This document shows positions 1-11,218 of a stretch of DNA of 64,000 nt, one piece after another. The DNA comes from Paramacrobiotus metropolitanus (lineage: Eukaryota; Tardigrada; Eutardigrada; Parachela; Macrobiotidae). The notes below the pieces were generated by a model that saw nothing but the letters and a program-made list of their open reading frames with translations, ran no database searches and was not told the DNA's origin. The DNA is taken from assembly GCF_019649055.1 (NCBI RefSeq), contig NW_026570278.1, positions 868,001 to 932,000 on the forward strand. The letters run 5' to 3'. The translations under genes were made by a program, and so were the position numbers. How positions within the stretch are numbered: position 1 is the first letter of the stretch; every line of letters starts with the position of its first letter.

Positions 1-117
1 TATCGATGTCGGTTATCTCGTTATCCATGGTCAAAATAGCTACCCGACTCAATGTCCGCATTCTGTAAAAATCTCAGGTTTTCGTGCGTGATGGCACAAT
101 CAAATAGATTACAGAGC

Positions 118-1777
118 TTAAAGAGCGAAATTTATTGAGACTGACTTGTCTTTAGTTGCGGCAGCGATATCATCCAGGCCATCGGAATTCATGGTAAGCG
201 CACAAGACGAAGTAGGATGCACACCACCGCTGTTTTTGTTGCGATAGTTTAGATATAGTTTTCTTTCGTACACGCATCCAAATATACGTGGCATTAGCTT
301 AGGAAATGGATTATCGTGGATTATTAAAGGAACGTGCAATTTTGTCCAGCGATCAAGGCCTGCGGAATCAGTTATTTCTCCTAAATTGCAAATGTCTTCC
401 ATATTTGTCCCGAAAATTGACACGCTCAGATTCAGAAGGAGCGTTTTCCACGTGTCTGGGAGTCCGACTACGATCAAGCTTGGCAAACCTTTGAAGTGCC
501 TGATCAGGACTCCGTAAAACATGCTGATCCAAGAATGTGCTAAAAATTATTTCCAATATTCAAACTTATACAAATTCAATTTAAAAGTATTTCTGTTTTT
601 TAGACAACCAATACAAATGATTAAAGTAAATTCTGGTGGACGCGATATCAGTTGATATGGTTACAATAATATCTTTTTATAACAGTGATAAATATTTCAC
701 TCACCACACATTAGTACGAAGGTGTAGTAGACATCTAATGGCAAATGTTGTCTTATAATGGCAAACAGTCTGGCCTTCTTTTTTCCTTGATAGACCTCGA
801 CAGTGCGGGGAATTAAAACGGATGACAAAGGTGTCCACACATATGCACATTTATCGGTGTCGGCTAACACCATTCCACCCTCAAAAGGGACGAAAATTAT
901 GTCCGGACCAAAAACGAAAGTAACACCGTCTTCTTGCAGTCCCAGGTGCGAAACCGCTTGCCGCTTTAGCGGAATTTCTTTGTCTTCGCATTTCCTGTAA
1001 GAAATGAAAAAACATGCATACATGTGCGTTGCGTCCTCACAATTGGGTGCTTCATTGCGTCCAGTCCTTACATGTATACTAGTACTTCTGTGTAGCTACA
1101 TAATAACATCACAAAAGCACTTGATCCATTATTATTAGTATACTTTCTGTTGTGTTTTTTTATATACAGCTTTCTTATGTAGTTTTTCAATATATTTTAC
1201 GTACTCAATATACCGTTGGTGATACCACTCCCCTAACTTGGCGAGAACCTTGTTGCTCATGTTGGAAAACGCGGACGAGCCGCCTTTGATATGCAGATCC
1301 GAGGAGAAATCTTTAAAATTGTTGCACGACTTGCTACGAATGTAAACCTTCTTGCAAACCAGAATTGGCCGATATACACAAAATATAAGTACCTGATCGT
1401 CTAAAGCTTATAAAAGGCCATTTAGGTTCGCCGCCGTTATCGTTACAGTATCAGTTTTAAAAGTCTGAGGGTTACGGTACGAGCTGCGCTATTCTTGTAT
1501 GTAAACCGAGTTGCAAGTTATAGGGCGAGTTTAAGCTACCGTAGAATCGTAGATACCATACAATAGTGCATATAATATAATAAATAAATCTGTACCTCGT
1601 GCAGCTGTCGTCCTGCAGTTCAAACAGCGTTCCAGATTCTGTTGTTTTTCCTTCCACTTCTGCAATGGGCGTTAACACAAATGCCATAATCCAGTCGTCC
1701 ACTGCTCGTTTTTCCTTCTTTTTAAAATAATAGGTACGACCATCCTTCTCTTTAAACCGGTATTCAGCTGCCGTGAA
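118..1777 (-). CDS. P-loop NTPase-like protein, 5' end missing
   Basis: Four exons chain in one frame on the minus strand: 1777-1596, 1333-1205, 994-705 and 539-118. All have GT donors and AG acceptors with matching phases, giving about 340 residues and a stop at 118-120. The exon at 1333-1205 is the least certain (donor GTACGT). The first visible exon opens at an acceptor (TTATTACAG), so the N-terminal part is upstream or lost. The last exon carries a hydrophobic strand followed by GLPDTWKT, which looks like a Walker A loop; W stands where the family has the glycine before lysine. The stretch GLQEDGVTFVFGPDIIF in exon 3 looks like a conserved beta-rich segment. I infer a relative of the P-loop proteins that expand in invertebrate genomes, often near mobile elements, but no catalytic activity can be shown. 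It is divergent from the KDZ transposase gene at 2695-5312. Confidence 0.5.
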
Positions 1778-2694
1778 CTGTAATAAAGCGCTACTCTATA
1801 ATCGGCTAAATTCCTGCAGTTATTAGTAGACTGTGCACAAACACGCATAAGCTACTTACACAAAACGAATCTGAAGCCGATTGGTTAGACATTAGAAAGT
1901 ATCTGTAAGCCTGTTCACAGGATGCAAAAGCCAAATTACAAATGCCAGCAACTTCCTTAATTATTTAATTAGAATGCGTTTGTCAAAAAACTTGCTGTTT
2001 CCAAAGGATTACAATTTACGGCTCATTTTTATTGGCACGTTCCCACAAAAAAAATTCAGGGTTGGATACAGTTTACTGTGTTTCAGCCTGGTTATTTGTA
2101 CAAGAAGTACGTTTAATCACTTTAATGACAAATTATATGTTGACTAAGCTGGTACTGCATTGATTACAGTAATAGTATTACGTATACCTAATCTAATAAA
2201 CGATCTATGGGTGCATACTGCCTTTGTAGCTGTGATTTCATGGCCAGTCGATGAGTTTGGCGCTCGCTGTGCAGTGAAAGTGCAGTCAGCCTTCCCCTCC
2301 CCAATGATGATTGGACTTTTGGGTGAAGTACTGACTAAAAGGTGAGCACAATTCTCCACATAGGGCTGTTTATGTGGGCAACAGTGTGGCACAGGTCGCT
2401 GCTGGAATATATAGTCTGTCCTTTAGTGCTCTTTATACAGCAGTATCACATGAGCAGCTACTTATACAGCACTATAACTTGAGCAGTTCAACAGTTTCTG
2501 CCCGACGTTTAATAAGTCCTCAAGAGCTTTATCGGTAAAATCAGGAAAATTACGTGACCTTAATTTATGCAGTGTGTCTCGAACGTTTTGCTATGGAAAA
2601 AAATTATTTTGACAGTAATGGTATTTACTGTTTAATCAGAACGTACAAGTGCATTTGATAGATATGAACTGCTTCTGTAGATAAAGTGAAAATC
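1778..2694. other. intergenic region between two divergent genes
   Basis: AT-rich, about 0.9 kb. It holds two mutually overlapping short ORFs on opposite strands (2160-2345 + and 2144-2392 -), neither with splice or domain support. It should contain the promoter of the KDZ gene and missing 5' exons of the NTPase-like gene if these survive. No clear TATA box was found. Confidence 0.4.
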
Positions 2695-5312
2695 ATGACA
2701 TACGAAGAGCAGAACGGTTCTTTAAGATTATTCCTCAGCAAGTATTCACTGGACGAAATCCTGAAGTTGTGCACCGTTTGCACAGCAAACCGATCACTGG
2801 ACATTATGGATACGGTTCTTTTGGAAGTATGCCAAAATGTGTGATGTATCTACATATTTTTTGAAATATTAGTTAGCTATTGCTTTTAATTAACTACTGC
2901 AATATCATTGTAATAAATGATATACTGCATGTAGGAACTTGCACACCGTGTACAGCTGGCACCTGATCGGCTTAGAGATATGTATATCCACGTGATGAAC
3001 GAAGCGCCGTCTCTCCTTGATTTGATTTCGCCATCGGATCCAAGGAGTATCGTTGTAATTACTCCTCCAGTGAAAACTTGCACGGAAGGCTGCGTGTACC
3101 AGAAGGGCTCTAAAACAGGTCTACCTTTGGAACTCGGTCTTCATAATAAGCCAGCTTGGGTAAATATATACCTTTACGTAGTCACAGTTACTAACAACTC
3201 GTTAGTTATATTTCTTGTTCAGTGAACTGTCTACTGTCTTGAGTACACACACTTTTACGTCAATTTCAATCGGTATTTATTAGTTATTATTAACTGCTTT
3301 GAAATACAACTGAATATTGCGGCAAAAATACAGTACCCGAAGCATTTTTTCAGGGCACACTGCACGACATTAACGGAATGAGCCGATCTTTCGTTCGCCT
3401 ATCGTATAGATGTCCAACCTGCCGTAGTATATACAAGTACGACATGTTTCAATCCAAAAAGGATGGCAAATACCGCTTTTACGAGCACGAACGAACGCAT
3501 GTGCGCGTGACCCAGACAACTTATTGGTCTAGAACGTTATGCAAATTCTTAGTAGAAAGCGTGTAAGTGCTCTAATTAAATACCTTATAAATAAATCACA
3601 TTTATCTTAACAAAACTAAAATTAACTGATTACACGGGAAATAGTGCTCTTTTCTCTTCTTTGCTACACAACTGCCAAGTAAAGCCAACTTTGTTTTACA
3701 ACTTCCTTTTCAAGATTGCATTGCAAAGCGTCTTTCAACGGGTTCTGCGAAACGTACCTCGAGACATACGGAAAAGCTGCCGGTAAAATTTTCCCAAAAC
3801 CATTGGCTTTTTTCACTTGAAAACTTTTATCTACTTTGTAGGATTTGATGTACAGAACGTGTCCGAAGCGTTTTTCCGCTATGAAACGGAAAATGAAGTT
3901 CGGGAGAATAATTTGCTTTATTTCGGGTTCTCTTCGGACAAGGACGTTGAGCAAGCTTTTCCTGAACTCGACAAACTTCGATGCGAGCGTCTATACCCTC
4001 ATGTCTGCCATCCGGCGTGCGCTTCCAGAGGTTGCGGAGTGGTGTTCTCGGTTGACGGCATCTGGAAAGCTCACTTCCAGCACTGTGCTTTTGTTCAGCA
4101 GGCAATTGAATTTTAGCAGGAATCAAAAGATCGTGTTGCTCAGCATGTATACAATTAAGTCACAGCGACCATGACAGGACCACCAGAGCGTAGAATAACC
4201 TAATAAAGAGAATACCTTATCTATTAAAAGTTTTTAGAATACCGTTGCAAACGTTCAGCTGGTAAACTTTCCAAATATTTGTCCAGAAGAACCGTTGTCT
4301 AAACGTGGCGAAATGTATTGCGGGCCACATTCTCTTGCTGCACAACTGGCGAATATTCCAACAAACAAAAGAAAGGTCACGCTGCAACATGCTGCAGCTA
4401 GCGCATTTCATCTTCAAGGTAAACTTTCTGTATTGGTGCAAGAATCGTACTTTTATCCGATTATTCTTGCAGCGTCTGACCGGGTTTTGAGAAACTTTTG
4501 CGCTGATGAAGTGACGCTTCCCGGCGAAACAGTGGAAGTAGAAATCATGAACGAAATCTCAATGCCGGAAAACAATGATTCAGCAAGTGAACTGGTTTGC
4601 ACAAAAAACCTAGGTGAACCAAAAATGCAGCCAGTTCGGTCACGAGGATACATATTTGTGGTGCGAGCGGGTGGTCACATCGACATGTTCTCTCCTATAT
4701 ATAAGTGCGTATTTACCTATATGTGATTCGGCAGTTAGTGACACATGTACCGAACCATTGCTTTCCTGTTACAGGTCTGAGTCTCCATCCCAGGTATTCC
4801 TTATACTGATTTCTTGGATGTATCAGGTCTTACAAACAGTTCCCTCATGCGACTGGCCAAAACTTTTTTTGGCATATGATAACATGTGCAATCTGGAGCG
4901 ACTGAAAGCCACGCTTCAAAAACTTTCGCTACCACCGCCATATGACGAGCTTTGGACCAAGGGGATGACGAAAGTAATCGACGGCTTCCACTTGGGCAAC
5001 CACAAAGGCCATAAATGCCACACAAAGTACAATCCAGACCAAATCCGGGCGGCCTATCCCAACCTGCTCAGTGCTAATACACAGAGTTGTGAGCAGACAT
5101 TCCGTTGGCTGGGAGCATTCCAGCATGCTATGTTCAAAATGACTAAGTACCGTCAACTCTTCTTTCTACACAGGATCGTTAAGCGCAGAAACTTGTATCT
5201 GGAAAAGTTGCAGCCAGTACGCGCTCTGACTCATGAACATTCAGCAGATGATGATATTACTTATAATATGTATTTTCAGCTTTTCAAAGCATCAAACTGC
5301 TACAAAGTTTAA
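2695..5312 (+). CDS. KDZ-type transposase with CxC cysteine clusters, seven exons
   Basis: Seven exons join with perfectly matching phases: 2695-2826, 2935-3159, 3354-3562, 3685-3782, 3842-4092, 4238-4704 and 4775-5312. The total is 1920 bases, i.e. 639 residues plus stop. Introns are 59 to 194 bases; the fifth donor (GTTCAG at 4093) is weak. The N-terminal half has a cysteine cluster (YRCPTCRSIY, exon 3) and a second cluster in exon 5 (HPAC...GCGVVFSVDGIWK...HC), matching the CxC5/CxC6-like clusters known beside KDZ (Kyakuja-Dileera-Zisupton) transposases. The C-terminal half has LAYDNMCNL, VIDGFHLGNHKGHKC and CEQTFRWL, the spaced D, D and E regions expected of the catalytic core. I see no stop or frameshift, so the gene may still be active or may be domesticated. 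No terminal inverted repeats were recognised nearby. AATAAA lies just after the stop, near 5340. Confidence 0.75.
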
Positions 5313-5589
5313 ACTGCTCACTGCTGCTACTAATGAGGTAATAAAATTACGATCAGTATTCGCAAACGATGTCTCATGTCCTCAGTTTCTGTGAGCTATA
5401 GTACGCCTCACTAACATTATTTTCGAAAATACTTCTAACTACAGCAATTTTTGAAGTAACTTTTAGTTCAACAGGTTTCAACAGCAACAGGTAAAGATAG
5501 CATAAGAGCCCGAAGGCATATTTGCAGTGTTTCCTTCGGTTCCAACGGGTTCCAAAAAAGTTTCACAGGCTTAACTGGTGTCACATCAG

Positions 5590-5935
5590 GTAGCAATTAA
5601 ACGATGTACAGTAGTTCCAACAGTTCCAATAAGTTCCAATAGAGTTCCATAGGTTCCACTGGTGTCACACCAGGTCGCAATTAAACGATGTACAGTAGTT
5701 CCATCAGTTCCAGTAAGTTCCAATAGAGTTCCGTAGGTTCCACTGGCGTCACAAAATGTCGCAATTAAACGGTATACAGTAGTTCCATCAGTTCCAATAA
5801 GTTCCAATAGAGTTCCATTGGTTTCACAGGTGTCACATCAGGGCGCAATTAAACGATGTACAGTAGTTCCATCAGTTCCAATAAGTTCCAATACAGTTCC
5901 ATAGGTTCCACAGGTGCCAAACGAGGGCGCTCTGA
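5590..5935. repeat. 84-bp minisatellite, about four copies
   Basis: A unit carrying GCAATTAAACGATGTACAG followed by runs of GTTCCA/AGTTCCAATA recurs with starts near 5601, 5684, 5768 and 5852, a period of 83 to 84 bases. Degenerate GTTCCA-rich sequence extends from about 5460. The 73-residue ORF on the minus strand here is only the repeat read in one frame. Confidence 0.8.
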
Positions 5936-5942
5936 GATAGGG

Positions 5943-5984
5943 CGCTAATCGAACCCACAGTAGTTTCTTTGGGTTCGATTAGCG
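5943..5984. repeat. perfect 15-bp inverted repeat
   Basis: CGCTAATCGAACCCA at 5943-5957 is exactly complementary to TGGGTTCGATTAGCG at 5970-5984, with a 12-base loop. It lies between the minisatellite and the PGRP relic. Confidence 0.8.
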
Positions 5985-6192
5985 TAACCCTTGTTACACT
6001 ATTCTCGCCAAAGAACGATGTACGAATATTTGCAGCAGCGGAATTTATGGAACCAATGGAACTACCGGAACTAATGGAACTTTAATGGAACCCCCTTCTT
6101 ACCCTAAACGGGTTAATCTATGACAACATGAACTGTATTATGTGGAAAACTGTCACCATATTACTGTTTCCCCGCAAGATGGGTACTAGACA

Positions 6193-6735
6193 TTACTTGT
6201 AAGCGATATCGGCGAATTTCGTGGTGGATGAAGGCGAGAAGCCCATATGATCATCCTGTATGGCTTTGACGGTTTTCTTGCAGGACTCCCGATCAGTACA
6301 CGTCCCGTGCACCGTGGTGCCGGTTAGCGTCTGCGTGTACACCATGTAGCGCAATGGGTACTGTAGAAAGGTTTTGACCGCGGTTTGGTTATTGTAAACC
6401 GGATCGCGCGCATGCCACTCCGCACGGGAAACCATCGCCGGACATGATGCGTTGAATGGTAATGTTCCGTTGCCCGACTCTCCTGGGATCAACGCAACGT
6501 GTTGGATATCTTTAATATCGGAGGATGATGGTTTGTACTCAACAGCGACAAAATTATCTAAGTTTGCGGAGGTGACCTTGTTTTGTGGTTTTGTGGCACC
6601 CGTGGTATGTCCCAAACCTAAACACGCGTACGATATCAAGGATGCCGAATCGCGGCAATAGTTACCGTAAGCGGGGAAAACGCATACTGTTAAGGTGAAA
6701 GCTAAATAAAATTACCAACACCAGATTAGGAGCAT
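6193..6735 (-). pseudogene. broken peptidoglycan recognition protein (PGRP)
   Basis: Minus-strand frame from the ATG at 6735-6733 to a donor-like GTAATG near 6193. Codon 8 is TAA (6714-6712), in the middle of what reads as a hydrophobic signal peptide; the frame is the same on both sides, so this is a nonsense change rather than an indel. Further on, CPAMVSRAEW followed by CTDRESCKKTVKAIQDDHM and FADIAYK is the first half of a PGRP (amidase type 2) domain, with the family's disulfide cysteine pair. The zinc-binding His usually found in the IHHT strand is absent (VYTQT instead). The second half of the domain, with the other zinc ligands, is not visible: downstream lie minisatellite sequence and the KDZ gene on the other strand. 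I infer a pseudogene; an unseen downstream exon cannot be fully excluded. Confidence 0.7.
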
Positions 6736-6739
6736 GAAT

Positions 6740-8590
6740 TTAAAAAATAGGTGTAACTATCTGTATACAGCTAAAGTGCGTATCTATTACTCCTATCGTG
6801 AGACCATGTTAACGAAATTCAAATAAAATACCGAACACGCGTCCGGTTTCCGGCAGTACAGACTCTAGCCGCTTACCGGCTGGAACCGCATTGGCAAAAG
6901 CACTGGGTACGGTGGAGTCGGCATATGTGTAGCGAAAAACCCACACAATTGCTATAATCTCACAGGGGTGCAGCATACTTGCTGAATAAATTATAAAACT
7001 AAAGAAACATTAAAGCGAGTTCTCGAAATGCAAACATGTAGAAAAGGCGATTGATTACTTAATTACAGCTTTTTTATAGTTACGGTTACGGTTATGGTTA
7101 CAACCGCTCTAGATCTTCGAACATACAACAATACCAGTCATAAATGCAGTAAGAGGGACTGCGAAGGGTCAGCAAATACGATAACAAAAACCTTATCAAC
7201 TTCGACGTAAAATAAATCCTAGAAAACGTTGGCCATAAGGATTAGATTTGATGGCGCTGCTGGAGATGCACAGAATTAAAATCGTGAAAATAAGACTCGT
7301 TTACCGTAAGTCAATAAAGTCCGTATGTTAGCACGTAGCACTATGTGTGCGTTAGCTGATAAGGTATTCAGGCGTTTGGTCGTACACTTGTAAACAGGGG
7401 CAGGGGCGGGATGTATCAAACAGAAGTGTGAAATCATAGCCATATTTAAAAATGCGGCTTTGGCGTGCCTTTCGCTGTAGCAGAGGAAAAAAACGAAGCA
7501 ATTTACAACATTTATTTCAGTGCATAAATTCTTCTTACCTATGCTTGTTTCTTTGACAAACAGATAATCGTCGATCTAATTGTAATTTGGCAATCAGTGA
7601 TCGTGTCTATAACGAAGCAAGTTCTACGACATTTGCTGATAAAAACCTTAAGATCAAAGTTTTTTTTAAATATTAAAAAGCTGAGCAGAAATTTTTCATG
7701 ATTAAGGGGACTTTGTGCATCTCAATTTTGTAGTAGAAAGGTTGTAGAATAAGTTGGTTTGTGTTTTGTTCCGTTTGTGGTCTGTTTGTACTTCTTCAAG
7801 TGCAAATAAGGCATAATGCATACAGTATCTCCGTCAACTTCATATTATGATCGCAAACCCCATAACGAACCAGAACGGTAAAAAAAGTGTATTAATCGTA
7901 CGGTACATCCGATCCCCAACACAATAAATGATAACGGTAATACTGAGCGCATATACGCCGCATAATAATAATGCATGTACATATTAGCCAACTTCCGCCG
8001 ACCGTGCATTAAGAAGCGTCATATCCTCTAGCAAATAACGTTGGTATAGTCTTCACGAAATGCGTTACCGATAACAGATGCGTTACCCAATATTACACCA
8101 AGGTTTTAGCATTTTCTCAATTGCCGCAGTTTCCTCTGTTAATTAATTCGCTACTTTAAATTATCGCACTGGAACATTTGGCTGGCATCCCAGGAAAAAA
8201 TATATTTATGTTGCACCGCTTTACAGAGCGGTAAACACAAGTATTTGTGTTTGCCAATAAAGACACTGTTCGTTGGGCTGCCATGTGCCATCTGTGACAT
8301 TATCAAAGAGAATTTAATTTTAGCGCTTCGCGATTATCAAGAAACGTATTTGTGTCACTTATTCATTAACAACAGCAAATACTATTTATGGCATTCTTAT
8401 CGATAACACGCGTATAAATTAAAATACAAAAGCGATATTTCTTTCTTAACTCGGCAAAATGACCATTTTTATGTCATTCAGCGTTACGTTCATACTTGTC
8501 AAAAACCCGGAAAATCACAGGAATAGGAATGACCTGATAGAAGAGAGCCAGTGGTTTGTGATATTATGAACCGGGAAGCCGGTAGCCATA
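6740..8590. other. gene-free AT-rich stretch
   Basis: Almost 1.9 kb in which I see no coding pattern, no RNA gene and no clear repeat on either strand. Confidence 0.4.
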
Positions 8591-9245
8591 CTTCTTATCC
8601 TTATCGCACCGCGACATTTCGCCGCCGACAACTCGTCGCAGACTTTTAGTCGCAGACATTTCACCGCAAGGTCATCTCGCCTTGCGACGCTTCGTCGTGG
8701 GACATTCACTCCGCAGGACGTTACGACGTGAGACAATTCGTCGTCCGGCCGTTTCGACGCCGAGACATTTCGCCCAGGGCTGATTCGATAAAAAGTCCAT
8801 TTTACAAAATGAAGTTTTTATCAGTCTTACTGAAACTGGTAGTAATTCCTAAGAAAAAAATACATGAAAGGCTAAGAACCATAAGAAAAGCCTATGAAAC
8901 CTAAGAATAACATAAGAAACCTAAATAACCTGAGCATAACCTAAGAATAACCTAAGAAACCCAAATAGCCTAAGAATAACCTAAGGAACTTAAGAACAGC
9001 CTACGAATAACCTGAAAATAATTTAGAACAACCTAAGAAACCTAAAAGACCTAAGAAAACCTCTACAGAAACCCGGGAAACCTGCGAAAATTAAGCGTGT
9101 CGAATGTTTTTGCGGCGAAGCCCGCGACCAGACGTCGCAGTTCCGAAATGTCTCAGTGCTCATTTTGTCCCTAAGCGAAGTATGCCAGCGTTAAAATGTC
9201 CTGCGGCGAAATATCACGCTCCCAAATATCCGGGTGCGAACTGGC
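8590..9245. repeat. composite repeat: GACATTTCGCCGC arrays flanking a CCTAAGAA array
   Basis: 8600-8785 is a degenerate array of about 17 to 18 bases built on GACATTTCGCCGC/GGGACATT. 8850-9080 is a degenerate array of AACCTAAGAATAACC-like units. 9100-9240 again carries the first motif but in inverted orientation (GCGGCGAAATATC). The result is an arm-centre-arm layout that could fold back. Similar short arrays occur at 23505-23600 and 47530-47730. Confidence 0.6.
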
Positions 9246-9652
9246 GGAATTCTTATAAAACAGCACGATGACAGCTATCATCGTGCTGTTTTCAGCCAAC
9301 GCTTTCGCTGCTAGCAGTTAACTTGCCGAGGAATCAGCCGAAGATGGTTTAGCATTTTGTATTCGAGGAGTGGCTCACAACTCAGACCCTTTCTGCGTGA
9401 TTGTGTCGCCCGCAGAGTAACAGAGTCACACAGCTTCAGGTTTTGACGAAGAATTACCAGCAACAACTCGCTGCGCTCGGCGCAAACGGTAAAAAGTTGA
9501 TGAAGTTATTCGTGCCTGTATAGTAAAGCCTCTTAAAGCACGGACACAAATCCGATAAGTTATCCAGCGTAAATGGTCTGCACTGAAAGCTATAGTGAAA
9601 GGCAGTCTTTTTTTGACCGCATGTGACTATGTGGATAATAGAAGGTGCTCAA

Positions 9653-9828
9653 GCATATAAAGCGATAACCATTCTCCGCTTTTCAACATTCTGGTTGATG
9701 TCTAGCTGAAGAACAGTGACAGTTATTTTAGACTTGTACAGCAGGAATGGATCATAGAATGTTCCTTCTTTACATCGTTGGACTGGGATTCCTCTACTTT
9801 GTCAAGAGTTCCTAGGCCCAGTATCAAT
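9653..9828 (+). other. possible orphan promoter and signal-peptide exon
   Basis: A TATA-like CATATAAAG near 9655 is followed by an ATG at 9747 opening a 22-codon frame with a hydrophobic run (MFLLYIVGLGFLYFV), ended by TAG at 9813-9815. Fifteen bases later there is a donor-like GTAAGC (9829). This looks like a first exon of a secreted protein whose frame has acquired a stop. No second exon was found before the transposon at 9914. Confidence 0.25.
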
Positions 9829-9913
9829 GTAAGCAAGAAAGGGATTAGTTACTAGAATGATAATTTATTACAGGTTGGTAACTCGACTTTGCTCATTTAG
9901 TAGTTTTCACAAT

Positions 9914-11218
9914 ATACGAGGGTTGTTAGTTATGTTCTGTCGTGCGTATATTAGTTATGAAACTTAAAATATGAAATTATTATTAAAAAGTAGAGCATAT
10001 CATAACTGTAATAGTAGGCTAATGGTCGAGTCAGTGGGTGCTCTCGGTGGCACTCAGCGGGAGTCAGAGAACGACTCACTCGCACCAAATTTAATTCGCA
10101 AATTAAAAATGGCGCATTAACACCCGAACGTGGGCTTGCGCTATTTCACATTACAATTTTTTAAAAAAACTGGGATGCAACCCATTGACTATCTGAAGTG
10201 CTTGTTATGTTGGGGATTAAATGTTCTTCTGCGCGTGAACTACTGAGCGCTTGTCTTGTCGTTTTTATTCTGGAATTTTAACAAGGGATGGCGAGAGCAG
10301 ATCGGAACGGTCTGTTTGTTGAGGAACCTAAAATAGCAAGCCATCCTGTTGCGCTTGGCATACACCGATCCCCAAATGTGTTTGTCCGATGGATGGACAG
10401 GGAATCATAGACCAGATCCCCAGTAACAGATTCTGTATTGCGCGTGGATCTGATTTTCAGCAAGGCGGAGTACCGTCGGGCACCACTTGCGCTGACTAGT
10501 GGTTACTGGTGCTTTTGCAGTTAATGCTCCGTAGCAAAGCCAAACTTCTTTCCTTTAGCCATCAGTCCTAAGACTACACTCACGACAGATCCTGATTTGC
10601 TTGGCGCCATACTTGGTGGAAGCAGTAGAACAGAACAGGGTTTTGTCAATGGAGTGCGAGACCAAGAGCCAAAAAGCATTCGAAGAAACGTTTATGTTGG
10701 TGCGCCTCGCAGCAATGAAATTATTTGCAGAAGCCTTTTCTGTCGGAAATAACTATCAACTGTTTACAGTAATCTGCAAATACCTTGACAACTTTCTTTG
10801 AGAAAACGCGAAAAAATGGAGGCGGGAGTTGGTCGACTGGTGTAATTGGCACCACAACGGACCCAAACCAATGCCTCTAAATATTAAAAAAAATTATTTT
10901 GCTTAATCGCTAGTTCGGATATTCATGTAACCTAAATATTCGATAAGCTTGATCCTGCACAGGTTCAAAATTTTCCGAATCGGAAAGATTCGTTGAAGAG
11001 AAGTGAAATAACAAGAAATAAGAAAATTAAACGAAATTTCCAAGGTGCCTTCGTTCAAAAAAATTTATAACGTTTTGTATCATATTTACAAATCTGGCAA
11101 CAGATGAAAACGATGCATTAGGAGTTTAGTAATAGTAATATGAAAATAATATAATAATTGCATGAATCCAAAAATAGATAAAACTATTACGACAGAACAT
11201 AACTAACAACCCTCGTAT
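9914..11218. mobile_element. 1.3-kb TIR element, Tc1/mariner-like ends, non-autonomous
   Basis: 9914-9943 and 11189-11218 are perfect 30-base inverted copies (ATACGAGGGTTGTTAGTTAT and onward). TA lies just outside the CGAGGG...CCCTCG core at both ends (9915-9916 and 11216-11217), as expected for a TA target duplication of the Tc1/mariner superfamily. The length is also typical of a mariner. However, none of the internal frames (longest 66 residues) shows a DDE transposase, so it is either a decayed copy or a non-autonomous derivative. Confidence 0.7.

Noticed and set aside
2144-2392. Overlapping ORFs on both strands between the divergent genes
   Set aside because: Each has plausible-looking residues, but they overlap and neither has splice sites or a recognised domain.
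5943-5984. tRNA-like gene (GGTTCGATT resembles a B box)
   Set aside because: Only a single hairpin; no acceptor, D or anticodon stems can be drawn.
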